From contig JAPTOF010000008.1 of assembly GCA_028554755.1 (NCBI GenBank), forward strand, positions 14,613,001 through 14,677,000: a DNA stretch of 64,000 bases, written 5' to 3'. This stretch comes from Cordia subcordata (lineage: Eukaryota; Streptophyta; Magnoliopsida; Boraginales; Cordiaceae). The stretch's first letter is position 1; every line of letters begins with the position of its first letter. A program made the translations under genes and the position numbers. Under the pieces are notes generated by a model, which was not told where the DNA came from, did no database searches, and saw only the letters and a list, made by a program, of their open reading frames with translations. Shown piece by piece: positions 23,601-35,600 of this stretch.

Positions 23601-26600
23601 GTTGTAGCTTCCACTTGGGAGATTAGAGATTTAAAGACATCATCTTCAGCAGATGCTACCAAATGTCTCGTGACACAGATGTTGGAGATAAACACTAGGG
23701 GATGGTTTAGATGGAGAAACAATCAAAGCTCACATTTTGAAAGGAGTGTCCCATATGCGTTGTTGAGTCAAGTTGCAGGTTGGTAACACTTGTTTCTTGC
23801 TGCCTTCCATAAGCATTGTATGCTGAAGTCTTGTCAATGTTCAACCACCAAAAAGTCTTCTATAATATTCATTTATGCATTGGAAGAAAGAAAAATGTGC
23901 AACCATGGTAGATAGGAAGATTCGTGCTTTAAAATGAGTAATTTGTTATCAAACAGATTTTGCCTCGTGCATCCTCAAATCCCCCAAAATGCATAGACAA
24001 AAATGTTTTCAACACGCTTGTGCATCAGGTGGGATCCTGTCAACATTATTTTTTGTTAATTGATCACCTCATTTAAAAGTTTAAACTATTATAGAGGGTT
24101 TTGTTTAGTTGTCTGTTGTTTCTGACATGACCCCTTGTGTGAAAGTGAGATTCCTTTGGCTGAGACTTGCATGTGCAAATATTCTCTTTAAAAGGGTGCT
24201 GTTGGCAAAACTTTGACCCAGGTTATTTTGCCTATTATGCTCCAATATCATGTGAACTGACTCTCTCATCTTAAAGCTTATGCTATTAGTGGGGTTTTAT
24301 TTACGTACTTTATCTATTCTATCCAAAGTTGTGGTTTCGTGAATAGTTATGTCATCTAGTGCCAGATTCTTGTCCCATTAGACTCTTTGTAAATTCCAAC
24401 AAGAATGCATGCCTTTGTTTCTGACTTCCATTAATTGCCTGCTGTTAAAAGTAAATTCTCTGACAACCTACTACTTAAGTACTTATCACTACTTGGTCCA
24501 TTAAGTATTCACTTGGAGATGCCTCTTTTCTCTCCTCAACTAATTGGAGTTGAAACTCCCAAAGCTAATTATGAAGATCGGTGGCCTTCTAGGTAGATCA
24601 AATGGACAAAAGGGCCATCTACTTGCTACCATTATTGAAGACCAAGTACTTTATTACCTAAAAGGAAAACAGTGAATTACAGAAGCCTCAAAGGTGCCTG
24701 AGGATATTTGCCTATATCAAACTATTTCTTACCTTCTTCAATCTCTCTAATCAAACGAGAGACCGTAGAAAAGTGTATAAAAGTTATATATAGACAAGCA
24801 CACACATACGGATACTAGTGTTGTCAAATCGTGAATCGTATCGTGAATCGAAATGCCAATTTTCTAAATCGTGAATCGTAACGATTCAGTTAAAAATTTA
24901 AATATAAATAAAATAAATATATTCTATTTCTATTAGTTATTTTGCATTAAAATTCTTTATTTGAATGGATATTAATACATGTTTTTTGTTGTTTTTAGGT
25001 TATTCATAGTGGTAGAAGATACAAGCAAACATATTTAGTATTTAGTTTGTATGAAAATATAATTGTAATTTGTAAATTATTGGAATAGACAAATATATGA
25101 TAAAGGCTTCATGCATAATTTTATATTACTTTGTACTTTGTAATTTATACATATATTATGTATTTCCGTTTTGCTATGTTAAATTTTTATGTAACATAGC
25201 AAAAGTGAAATATCATGTGATAGATAAGTTTTAAAATTCCAAAAAGTATATTTCCTAACTCCTAAGTTCCAAAATCCCAAAATGTATGTTTCCTAATTCC
25301 TTTCATTCATAATCTCCAAGCACTAGATCTAGATCACCATCATCATCATCATCATCATCGCCATCATTATCAACTTCATCCACTATAAAATCTTCATTTA
25401 TGTCATCTTTTCCATCATTACAAGCATCATCTTCAAATGGTTCTTCTTCTTCTTCATCTTGTAGCACAAATTTTCCTTTTTTCTTTGCCTTCTTGTCTAG
25501 ATTTAAAATTCTTGGACCTATTATAATTATAACATAATTAGTAAACAACATACTCAAAACTCAAAAGTAACTTAGAATTATTAGGCATTACCCACCAAAT
25601 AAAATTTATGCCTCTCTTTTTTTTGCTACCACTAACAACTTCATCTTGGAAGCATTCTTGAATATCCATCCATGAACAATCATCAGGGAGACAAGCATCT
25701 TCTTTCTCTATAATCCATTCATCATCGGACTCCATATCCGATAAACAAATAGGATCATAAGTGTCACCTTGCTCTTGTCTTTTGAAATGTCTCATTTGAA
25801 GTTGAATATTATACTTCACAAAGACAAGAGAATTCAATCTTTGTTGTTCCAAACGATTTCTTCTCTTTGAGTGCACTTGTTCAAAAGTACTCCAATTTCT
25901 TTCACATCCGGTGGCACTACAAGTCGAGCTTAGCACTCTTATAGCTAGCCTTTGAAGTTCTGGACACTCCTCTCCATAGCTCTCCCACCACAAAGCTATA
26001 GAAAAAGAAGGTAATATCACAAATAATTTATAAAAGAGATGTGTCATATGTTTAAAAACATTGTGAAGTTATTTAAGGTATGTCATATACCTGGTTGTTT
26101 CTTGCCCCTTGTTAAGATTGCCATACTCATTCCAAACATTCCTTCTACCTTCTTGAACTTTTCTAATTGTTCATCTATTTTTAACTTTGTCTCTATGTCC
26201 GGATGCATTCTTTCAATGGTTTTGTATAAACCAAGCTTAACTTCCGCATCCGGATTGAACTTATTATCATAATGAAACCTATAAGATTTATAAAAATGAA
26301 TCGTGATGTTAAAAAGCTATCAAGTTAAATATTAAGATTTTAAGATATACAAAAATAAAAGAAAATATACCTCGGGTTGAGATAATAGCCTGCTGCATGA
26401 AGTGGCCTATGAACTTGCAAATCCCATCTTTCATCAATAATCTCCCAAATCTTCTTGTATCTAATCTCAACATTGTTGAAGTTTTAGCAATCTGCTCTTT
26501 TGCTCTATCTAATGCTTCATAAATGTATCCCATTACCGGTTTTGAATCATCATCAACAAGTCTTAAAACTTTAACCAAAGGCGACACATTTTGAAGGCAA

Positions 26601-29600
26601 AATTTGATTGACTTCCAAAATCTTGCATCTTCTAAAATTATCTCTTGTGCCACTTTTCCCATTGCACTACTTAAATGTGTGCTTGTTGCCTATTCCTTCG
26701 AAGCAAACATACACCTAAGTGGAATTTTTCGCTCTTGAAAACTCTTTAAAGTTAGGAAGCATGTGGCAAATCTAGTGACCCCAGGCCTCGTTAACTCTTT
26801 TTGTTTGCTATGCTTCTTAAACAAATCAAGTACCCAACCATGTCTATAAATAAATGTACTCACTTTCTTTGCTTTCTCAATAGTATCTTTGAAAACTGGC
26901 ATTTCACCTATATCTGAAAGCATAAGATCTATCAAATGTGCTGCACATGGAGACCAAAACAAACTTTTCCTTTCATTCATCAAAAGCTCACCGGCACCTA
27001 CATAACTCGATGCACTATCCGTTATGACTTGCCCAATATTTTCTTCTCCAATTTCTTCCACCATTCCATTGAGCAATTCAAACATTTTTTCCGAGCTTTT
27101 AATCATTGAAGAGGTATCAATGGATTTAATAAAAACTGTGCCTTTTGGACTATTAACAAGAAAATTAGTTATAGATCTATGCTTCCCATCAGTCCAACCA
27201 TCAGACATTAATGTGCAACCTATTTTTTTCCATTCTTTTCTAAACTCCTCTAAATTTTGATACACATGTTCAACCTCTTTTTTCAAGTATGAAACCCTTG
27301 CTTCATGATATGTTGGAGGTTTTAGTCCCTTCCCATATTCTCCAATTGATTTAATCATTTGAGTAAACAAAGGACTCTTTACTAGATTAAAAGACAATGC
27401 ACAACCATATAAAAATCGACATATGTCTTGAATCACGGGATCTCTCTTCTTCACCATTTGTTTTAATGTTTGTTGAGCCCTTTCTTTTTCTTTTATGACA
27501 AATGAATCCATGTTTCTTTTTCTTTGACAACCATCATCCTCATCAAAGCATTCCACTTCATCAATCTTGATTGGTTGTTTCTCTTTTAACATGTTCACAA
27601 ACAATGATTTAATTTCTTCACTAACTTGAGCACAAGAACTAACATCTTTATGAGTACAAGCTAAATGGTGTTTCATCCTTATAACACCACCCCAAAATGA
27701 TTTTCCACAATAGTTACATCTTAAATGCATTCTATTATTGTCAACAACCCTAGAACAATGATTCCATGTAGGGTCTTCTCCTTTCTTTTCCTTCTTTTTC
27801 TTGTTTCCCATCACTTTGTAATAAATATTAAATACCAATCAAACTCCAAAGTCCAACAAATAAACAAGTTGGGACCACAATATTTGTTTTTACCTTTGTT
27901 GTTCTTCTTTAAAGTTTAGCCAAACAAGTCACAAGAACCCTTGAGGAGAAAAAAAAAAAAAAAAAAGAGTTATCTGCCACTACAAAACAGAAACCGACAG
28001 CCCATGTGAGCATTTACACAAGTGTACCTTTACACTTGTAAAGTGACTTTGAAATGCCAAAAAAAAAAAAAAAAGCATCAGTGACCGAGGCCACTAGCAG
28101 CCTCTTTATAAATGCCTTCATGCTTTTTTTTTTGACAAAGCTCTCAAACCAACAACAAAAAGAGAAACAAACGCAGCAAAGTCCTTTCTTGTTCTCTGCT
28201 CTCCAGAAAATTCATGAAAGACAAAACCAAACCAAAAAAAAAAATCAGAAACCCTTACCTGTTCACGAGACACAACCATCAGCGAGTAAGGAAGTAGCGA
28301 CCAACAACGTCAGCAAATAGCGACGCCGTCGAACAGTAACTCGGCAATGTCGTGTAAATCAGCAAATGGGTTTGTCGATTGCTTCAAGCTTTCTTTTCTT
28401 TCTGAGTTCAGCTACGTCTCTGTCTCTCTCTTTTTATTTCTTATGTTTTTTTAATTTTTTAGATTTTATCTATCATTTAAAAGATGATATTTTCACTTGC
28501 AAATCAGCACATGCGTTTTTTAATTTGTTTTTTAATGTTTAATTTGGCTTTTTTTTTAATTTAAAAATGGGAATTTTTTTTGTGTTTGGATTGGGCTTTT
28601 AATTTGGTTTTAGAAAATATATAATTTTGTGTTTTGGGCTTGATTTTCGGCCCATAACGAATCGAAGCGAGTCACTGAATCGTACGATTCGCTTCGATTC
28701 TTCATGATTCACAACGATTCATTTTGCGATTCAGCGCATGCTACGATTCACGCAACGATTCGTATCATTTTTGCAACGTATCGAACCGAATCGTATGATA
28801 TCGATAACACTGCATGCTATTATCCCGGATGATGCACATACTCATGTCTGGTGTGTTTCATTGAGCATTAGGATTAAGATTCAGTAACTGGCACTTTTGA
28901 AGAAAGCACATTTCGATTGTACTTTACCAGGACAAGTGTATTTTTGGTACTATTTGCCCTTTTGTATGTTTTGCTGCTGAAAAGTTCTACATGGCTGTTG
29001 ATTGGATAGTATTGTGCCACCTTTTTCAGGTTTGAAGGCATATATTGGAGCAAATCCAACATTAAAATTTGAGTCACCTACCACAATTTCTCATTCTAAA
29101 TCATCTGATGTTTCTCCATCCTATAGTGAGTTTGAGGATGCAGAAGCAGCAGATGAGTTCTATGATGCAATTGCCACTGATTCATCATCAGAAGATGATA
29201 AGGATGACAATGAGATAGACCTTAACAACAAGGTTTTGTTGTTTTTCCTGCTGTCTTGCTAGTAGTGTAATATATGAGACACTCCATAAATTTCAGATGA
29301 TTTCAAGAAAATGCATCAGGATATAATTTTCCTCTTTGAACTTTCAGGAGAGGAAAATTAAGCTCAAGAATGTTGCGTGGGCCTTATCTAGCTTGGCCTT
29401 AAACCGAGCTTCAGGTACTCTCTTCTATTCTGAGTATCTGTAATGGAAGTTGACTTCTCTTCCCTTACATAACACATTCTCTTTGGTTGACCAGTTTCTG
29501 TGATATAATTTGTTTTTAACTTTTTTCATTCTTCGTTGGTTTCTAAAGTCTTGATCTTTCCACTTTGCATTTGTTTCTGAAACATTTAGTTTTTTCTTCA

Positions 29601-32600
29601 ATGCAGCAGCAGACGTGAACAAAGAACTAGATCCAAATGTTCCTTCAGTTTATCTTGACCCTAGTCAGTTCCATGGTTCTATGCGGCAAGGGAAGGGTGA
29701 AGTCGACGGTAACTGCTGGGCATCTCCAGGTGGTTCAGGATTCATGATCAGGGGGAAGACATATTTGAAAGACAACAATAAGGTCCTATTTCCTCATATT
29801 ATGCGATATTTAAACTTTCATCCAAAATTATATTTCTGCATCTGCCTCTTTGTGGTAATGTAATAGAGTTGACACTGTCAAGTACTAAGATGCTAACCAT
29901 GTCCAAGTTGAAATTACTGCTGCATATGTCACAACCTCGACTGAACGGTTTGATACTGGGGACGATTAGTTTTGCTTCTGGAAGTTGTTTTGTTGTCGAG
30001 TAGCAAAACATGCTTGGTTGCAGTAGTTTGCTTTATTTGAACCTGCATGACCACAAGAGCAATGGACTCAGTTTTGTTTTTTTTGGCATGTAGTTTTATT
30101 AGTTTCTGCTTGTAGCCTGCTATATTTCCCTTCATTACAATCTGTGTTGTATATGCCCTTGTATCAGGTTTGTGGAGGAGATCCCCTTCTTAAGCTTATC
30201 GCCGTTGATTGGTACAAGGTGGACAACAGTGTCACACGGGTTGCATTGCATCCACGGTGTCTTGTTCAGGTAATAGGATGTCTATATTTTTGACATTTTG
30301 TGATAGGAGCTGTTGGAAACATCTTTACTGCATCAGCTTGTTTCTTTTAAAGGTTGATGGATTGTTAAGGAAAAAGGAGTTTTTGCTTACAGTCTGGGTC
30401 ATCTGTTGTATTATTGTCAGGGGTTAAAGGCAGTTTTCTGCTTGGAAATCCTTAAGAAGATGCATTTTGAAGAGAACGACAGAAATAAGATGAAAGAAGG
30501 AAATCTTTCTTATGTCTCAGATATAATATTTGGAAAACTAAAAGAGAACTACTAACATACATTTTTTCGTCTATGAAAATATTTCTATGATACAGTATAT
30601 TATGGTATGTCCTCAAAGACAATTGATTAGGAGAGTGCTCAAGAACCTATTGTACTTACAGACTAGTTTGCGAATTTTAGTAGATTATTCTAGAAGCATC
30701 ATCTCTACGTGGTTAGTTAAAATATCTAAGACAGAATATTCTGTAACAAACCAGCACATCTGAGTTAGGTAATTCTAGTAGATTATTCTTGAAGCACTGT
30801 CTCGTATGGAGTTCGTTAAAATATACAAGGCAGGATATTCTGCAACAAACCAGCACATCTAAGTTAGTAACAAGACTGCCAACATCAGTTAGTTGGCTGG
30901 CAGTGTTGGTAACTTCAAACACCTATATGAATAGCTGACCTAGAGATCAAAGCAGAGATTGAAATCATTTGATGAAAGAAATAGCTCTCTCCTATCATGG
31001 TTATCAGAACCATTTGAAGACCTAGGGTCTTCTAGATCCTTCTTTTTCAAGCTAGCTCAACAGTGGCTACTGACAACTCTAAGGAGTTGCCTTCAGGCCT
31101 TCAGTTCCTGATCCAAAATCGCAGTTCCTTGTTTCAACTGAAACATCCTTTGGAGATCATTTTTGCAGACACCAAGCTATTGGATCATTTGTCTGGTATT
31201 CCATGCCATGTTCACCAAAGCTTGTTAGGGCATCGGATGGTGGATACACAACTATTTCAGAGTACAGCTCTTGGAGTCTCCATGATCAACATCTTAGGGG
31301 ATGCCTATTACACCTGAAATCTTACCTCAGGTTCTTTTTCTTCAGCCTTCTACTGAAATTTGGTCTATGTAGAAATAAAAAAAGAATAGAGAAAACATGT
31401 AGATAGAAAATATATGTATGTTGAAGTAGTTGGAGCCACCATTGGTGGTGGCTCTAGAAAAAGAGAAAGAATGATGATAACTACATTGTTAATTCTTGAT
31501 GTATTTTTGAATACAATAAGAGAGCCTATTTATAGGTCATATAACTTGGTGACAAAAACTAGGAGTTAGACTAGTAAGAAAGCTAGAATATTAAAGAAAC
31601 TAGAATAACAAGGAAACCAACTTAATAATTATCTAAGTGTAGACTATTGATAAATTTAGTGCCATATTGAATAAGGAAATATATTAAAAATCTAAATATA
31701 CTTTAACAATTTGATCCTCAAACTCTAGTGCGAATATAGACTGACTTGAGTGTGATAATTGAATTGTGGAGACCAAAACTTTTTGACTACTCCTTTCTCA
31801 GGGTTTGTGGCTTCCCTCACTTTCCTTGGTTGAGACCCCTTCTCAATCATAAACTAGAACCTAGATCTAACCTCTATATCTTCTTAGTCTATTCATCTAC
31901 TTCTAAAGGCTACCGGTGCTAGATATCAAACACTAACACTGTATGTCTCCAGACATGTAAAGTTTTCTGAGCATATGTTTCCTTAGTCAGATGCTCGGTC
32001 TACAGGATAGTCCACATCTCTCCAGTGTTCACTGACCTCCAATCTCTTCCTACTAAAAGCCCTGCACCGAATCCTATCTCATATTTCATCTAAATCTCCA
32101 CTTTCTAGGCCTCTCATTCCTTCTGAATCAGATCTCTCTGCTTCTATCTGTTAAGAGAGATCAGAAGATAGTTTAGACAGGCTTACACTAGTAACTGTTG
32201 TACTGTAAAGTGTTGTGTCACACTCAGTAATAATGCATGTGTACTCCAACTACCAGATCAGTTAGTTAGCTGTTGGGTGGTTAGTTAGGTGTCAGGTAGT
32301 TAAGACTCATCAGTTAATGACTTAATCGCCAAGGCTTCCCTGTCTATAAATACATAATGTACTTCATCATCTGAATAATGAGAAGCCTAGATATTTTTAC
32401 ATGATTTTATTCTTCTTTACTATCCCTTCCACTTCAGATTTTGTGCATCACTTCTCTTTGAACCCAGTTGATTTATCTACACTTTTGCCCCCTATTCCTA
32501 CTCTTCAATTCACCTAATGCTAGAACGGGATCTCTCAACCTCCTTATATAAGCCTCCTTATATAACAGGATATCATTTTTTGGTAAAAGTCAATGCATGG

Positions 32601-35600
32601 AGGACTTCAAGGTTTGAGGGCTCAATAGACCTGGCATCTTGGCCTATTACCAGCCAACAGGCTACATATTGGGTGCAAATGGGGTATACAGGATCAAAAG
32701 AAATGCAGATGCCACTGCTAGATACAAAGCTAAGTTAGCTGCTCAGGGTTTCACCGGTCCTATGGTCTAGGCTACTCCAAGATGTTCAGTCTAGTAGTCA
32801 AATCTCAAGCCATTAGACTCGTCTCTCCCTTTTACTTTATCACAACTGGCAAATAAAATAATTGGATGTTTCTAAAGCTTTCCAACACGGCCAGCTCAGT
32901 AGGAGGTTTATACACAACAACCTTAAAGATTGATGGATGCTTAGACCCTCATCATGTATCCTGTATGTAAGCTACGGAAATGACTCATGGCCTCAAACAG
33001 GCCGGCATGGTATCGGTTACTATCAGATTTTCTTGTCAAGCAGCACTTCATTGGTAGCAAAGCTGACATATCTCTGTTCATATGCAAACTTCTGTGACTA
33101 ATTCTTATATATGTTGATGACATTGTCATTACAGGATCCTTCTCTACGTTTATCTCTGAAGACATTGTCATTACAGGGTCCTTCTCTACGTTTATCTCTA
33201 AACCAATTCACCTTATGAGTACACAAGTTGTCATGAAAGACTTAGATTATCTCTCTTACTTTCTAGGCATTGAGGTGGAGTAAACTCCCGCTGGCATTCT
33301 CCTTTGTCAGAGGATGCAGCTGATTTACTTAAGAAAGCTGATTTACAAAGCTTGCCTTACCAGCAGTGCCTCATCTCTCACCTTCTCAAGCTCATCCTAC
33401 TGCATCTAACACTTTATTCCTGCCCTCTTAGTTTACGTGCTTAGTCGGAGCATCGCTATACTTAGCCGTAGACCTGCAATTTGCTGTCAACTCAGTATGT
33501 CGACATATGCACTTCCCTGCTTGACAATACCATGCAGCTATTAGACACTTCTCAGATATGTGCAGGGCACTCTAAATCAGGGTTTATTAACCTGGTCTTT
33601 AACTCTGCAAGCTTATTTTAACTTTAACTGGGCTAGTGATTCTGCTGGTAGAAGGTCAAGTACTGATTTCTGCATATTCCTTGGGGATAAGCTCATTTCC
33701 TGGTGCTTTAGAAAGCAGCAGTGTCCAGGTCTTTTACTGAGGCTGACTATAGGAGCCTAGTCCATAAAAGTAGCTGAAAGGAAATGGTTTACTTTCCTAT
33801 TTACGGGATTAAGCATCTCACCATTGTGCCTTGATTATGGTGTGACAATACTTTAGCCATTGCCCTCACTGCTAATCCTATCGTTCACAATTGGACTGAG
33901 CACTGTGACCTTGACAATTACTTTGGGAGGGAACTGGTCAGCCAAGATCACTGCAACTGATCATATCCCAACCACAGAACAGGTGGCTGATCTGTCCACT
34001 ACAGTCCTTCCAGTTGCCAAATTTACTTAAATGCAAGTTGCCACTTCGGACCTCCAGGCTCAGCTGGAGAGGGGATGATAAGGAGAGTGCTCGATAGCCT
34101 ATTGCATTGCCAGCTAGTTAGTTATTTCTTCTAGTAAGTAGATTCTTCTAGATGCATTATCTCACATTGTGTTGGTTAAAATATCTAAGACTGTCAGAAT
34201 ATTAAAAAGCCAGCAGATCTGAGTTTGTTACAAGAGGGGCAATATCAGTTAGTTGCATAGTAGTGTCAGTAATGATAAGCACATGTACAAACAATTGTAG
34301 TTCCAACCAGATGCGGAGATCGAAATCATACAATGAAAGAAATTATTCATCTCTCAAATATCTTGTCCACTCTCTTTCTTTAGCAAGCTTGCATGACTTG
34401 TGTCTTTTGTAGAGCTGATTCCTAGATGTAATTTTTCTAATTTGGTTTATTCAACTGTGTTATTTGCTTTTAATTTTGAGAATAATATGTGATTCTTATT
34501 CAGAGATCTCTTAGCTTGTTTCTTTTGTGTTCATTGGCAAAATTGTTTGAGTTAAAATTTGGGGTGATTGTGGTGAAACCGTTTCTTTCATAAGTTGAGG
34601 TCCAATTAAGGTTTAATGTCTAGTTTCCATCTAAAATCCTTCATTGGTTCATGTGCTATTGGTACATCATGAAGAACTTCTTTTATATAATATTATTTTT
34701 TTAAAAACTAAGAAACTCAGGGTGCTTCCTTTCCTTCTATCTTCTGAATTCTGACATTTCCATGCTGCGTTTTATGCTTTCTGAAGTAAATCATGCCAAT
34801 GTTGATAGTGATGCCTTTTGATCTAAATCTCCCTTGGTTCTCTTGCTAATTTGTAAAGGGTAAATTTCACAATAAGTCCCTATTGTTTCTCTATTTTTTC
34901 AAAGTGGTCCTTATTATTTTAAAATGTTCAAATTAGTCCTTAATGCTTCACAAATATAGTCAGATTAGTCCTTATTATTTAAAAAATTTATATTATTCCT
35001 AATGTTTCACAAAATTAGTCAAACTAGTCCCCATTATTTGAAAAAATTCATACTAGTCCCTAGTGTTTTACAAACTTATTTAAGTTAGTCCCTGTTTTAA
35101 GAAAAAATGAATAAAAAAGATTGGAACTAATTTTATTTTATTTTATTTTATTCTTAATTGATTATAATACCTTGAACTTTTGTATTGTGACTTTCATTAT
35201 GGAATAATTTTTAGACAATAAAAGCTCCTAATTTTCATTAAAAAATTTCAATCAGATATCTAATATGTCTTATAAAAGTCCACAATAAATCCAAATATGC
35301 AAAGAATGCAATAACTATCATCCAAAATGTTAAATTCCTACTGTTTTTTTTCTTTTTGGCTAGGAATTCTTGCTTAAAAAAAATAGATAATCGAATTTTG
35401 TTTTATAGCGCAAAGGGTAAGATTGTCAATTGCTTTTATGTTTGAGGTCATTTGGGACATTTTCGTCAAAACTAACGTCCATTCTAATTGTAGGGACTAA
35501 TCTGACCATAATAATTAAACATTGGGGACTTGTATGAATTATTTGAAACAATAGGTATTAAAATTAAAAAATATGTAAATATTAGGGACTTATTTGAATT

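Larger units (their letters stand above)
31062..34030 (+). pseudogene. Copia B gag-pol remnant
   Basis: Heavily broken. Gag-like text follows the primer site ([18 protein letters not shown], 31063). An RT segment around 32640-32760 has traces of the 'GCKW..K' motif. The catalytic YVDD region is near 33110 ([11 protein letters not shown]), then [14 protein letters not shown]. RNase H traces sit at 33600-33720 ([15 protein letters not shown]). A 42-bp in-frame duplication falls on the catalytic motif. Protease and integrase cores were not identified. Confidence 0.75.
30624..34356 (+). mobile_element. Copia B: decayed sense Ty1/copia element
   Basis: 5' LTR 30624-30997 begins TGATTAGGAGAGTGCTC and ends CCTATCA. 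Primer site TGGTTATCAGAACC starts at 30998. The 3' LTR starts at 34076 with TGATAAGGAGAGTGCTC, directly after a purine tract GGAGAGGGGA, and ends at about 34356. LTRs are visibly diverged and differ in length, and no target duplication is clear. This is among the oldest retroelements here. Confidence 0.82.
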
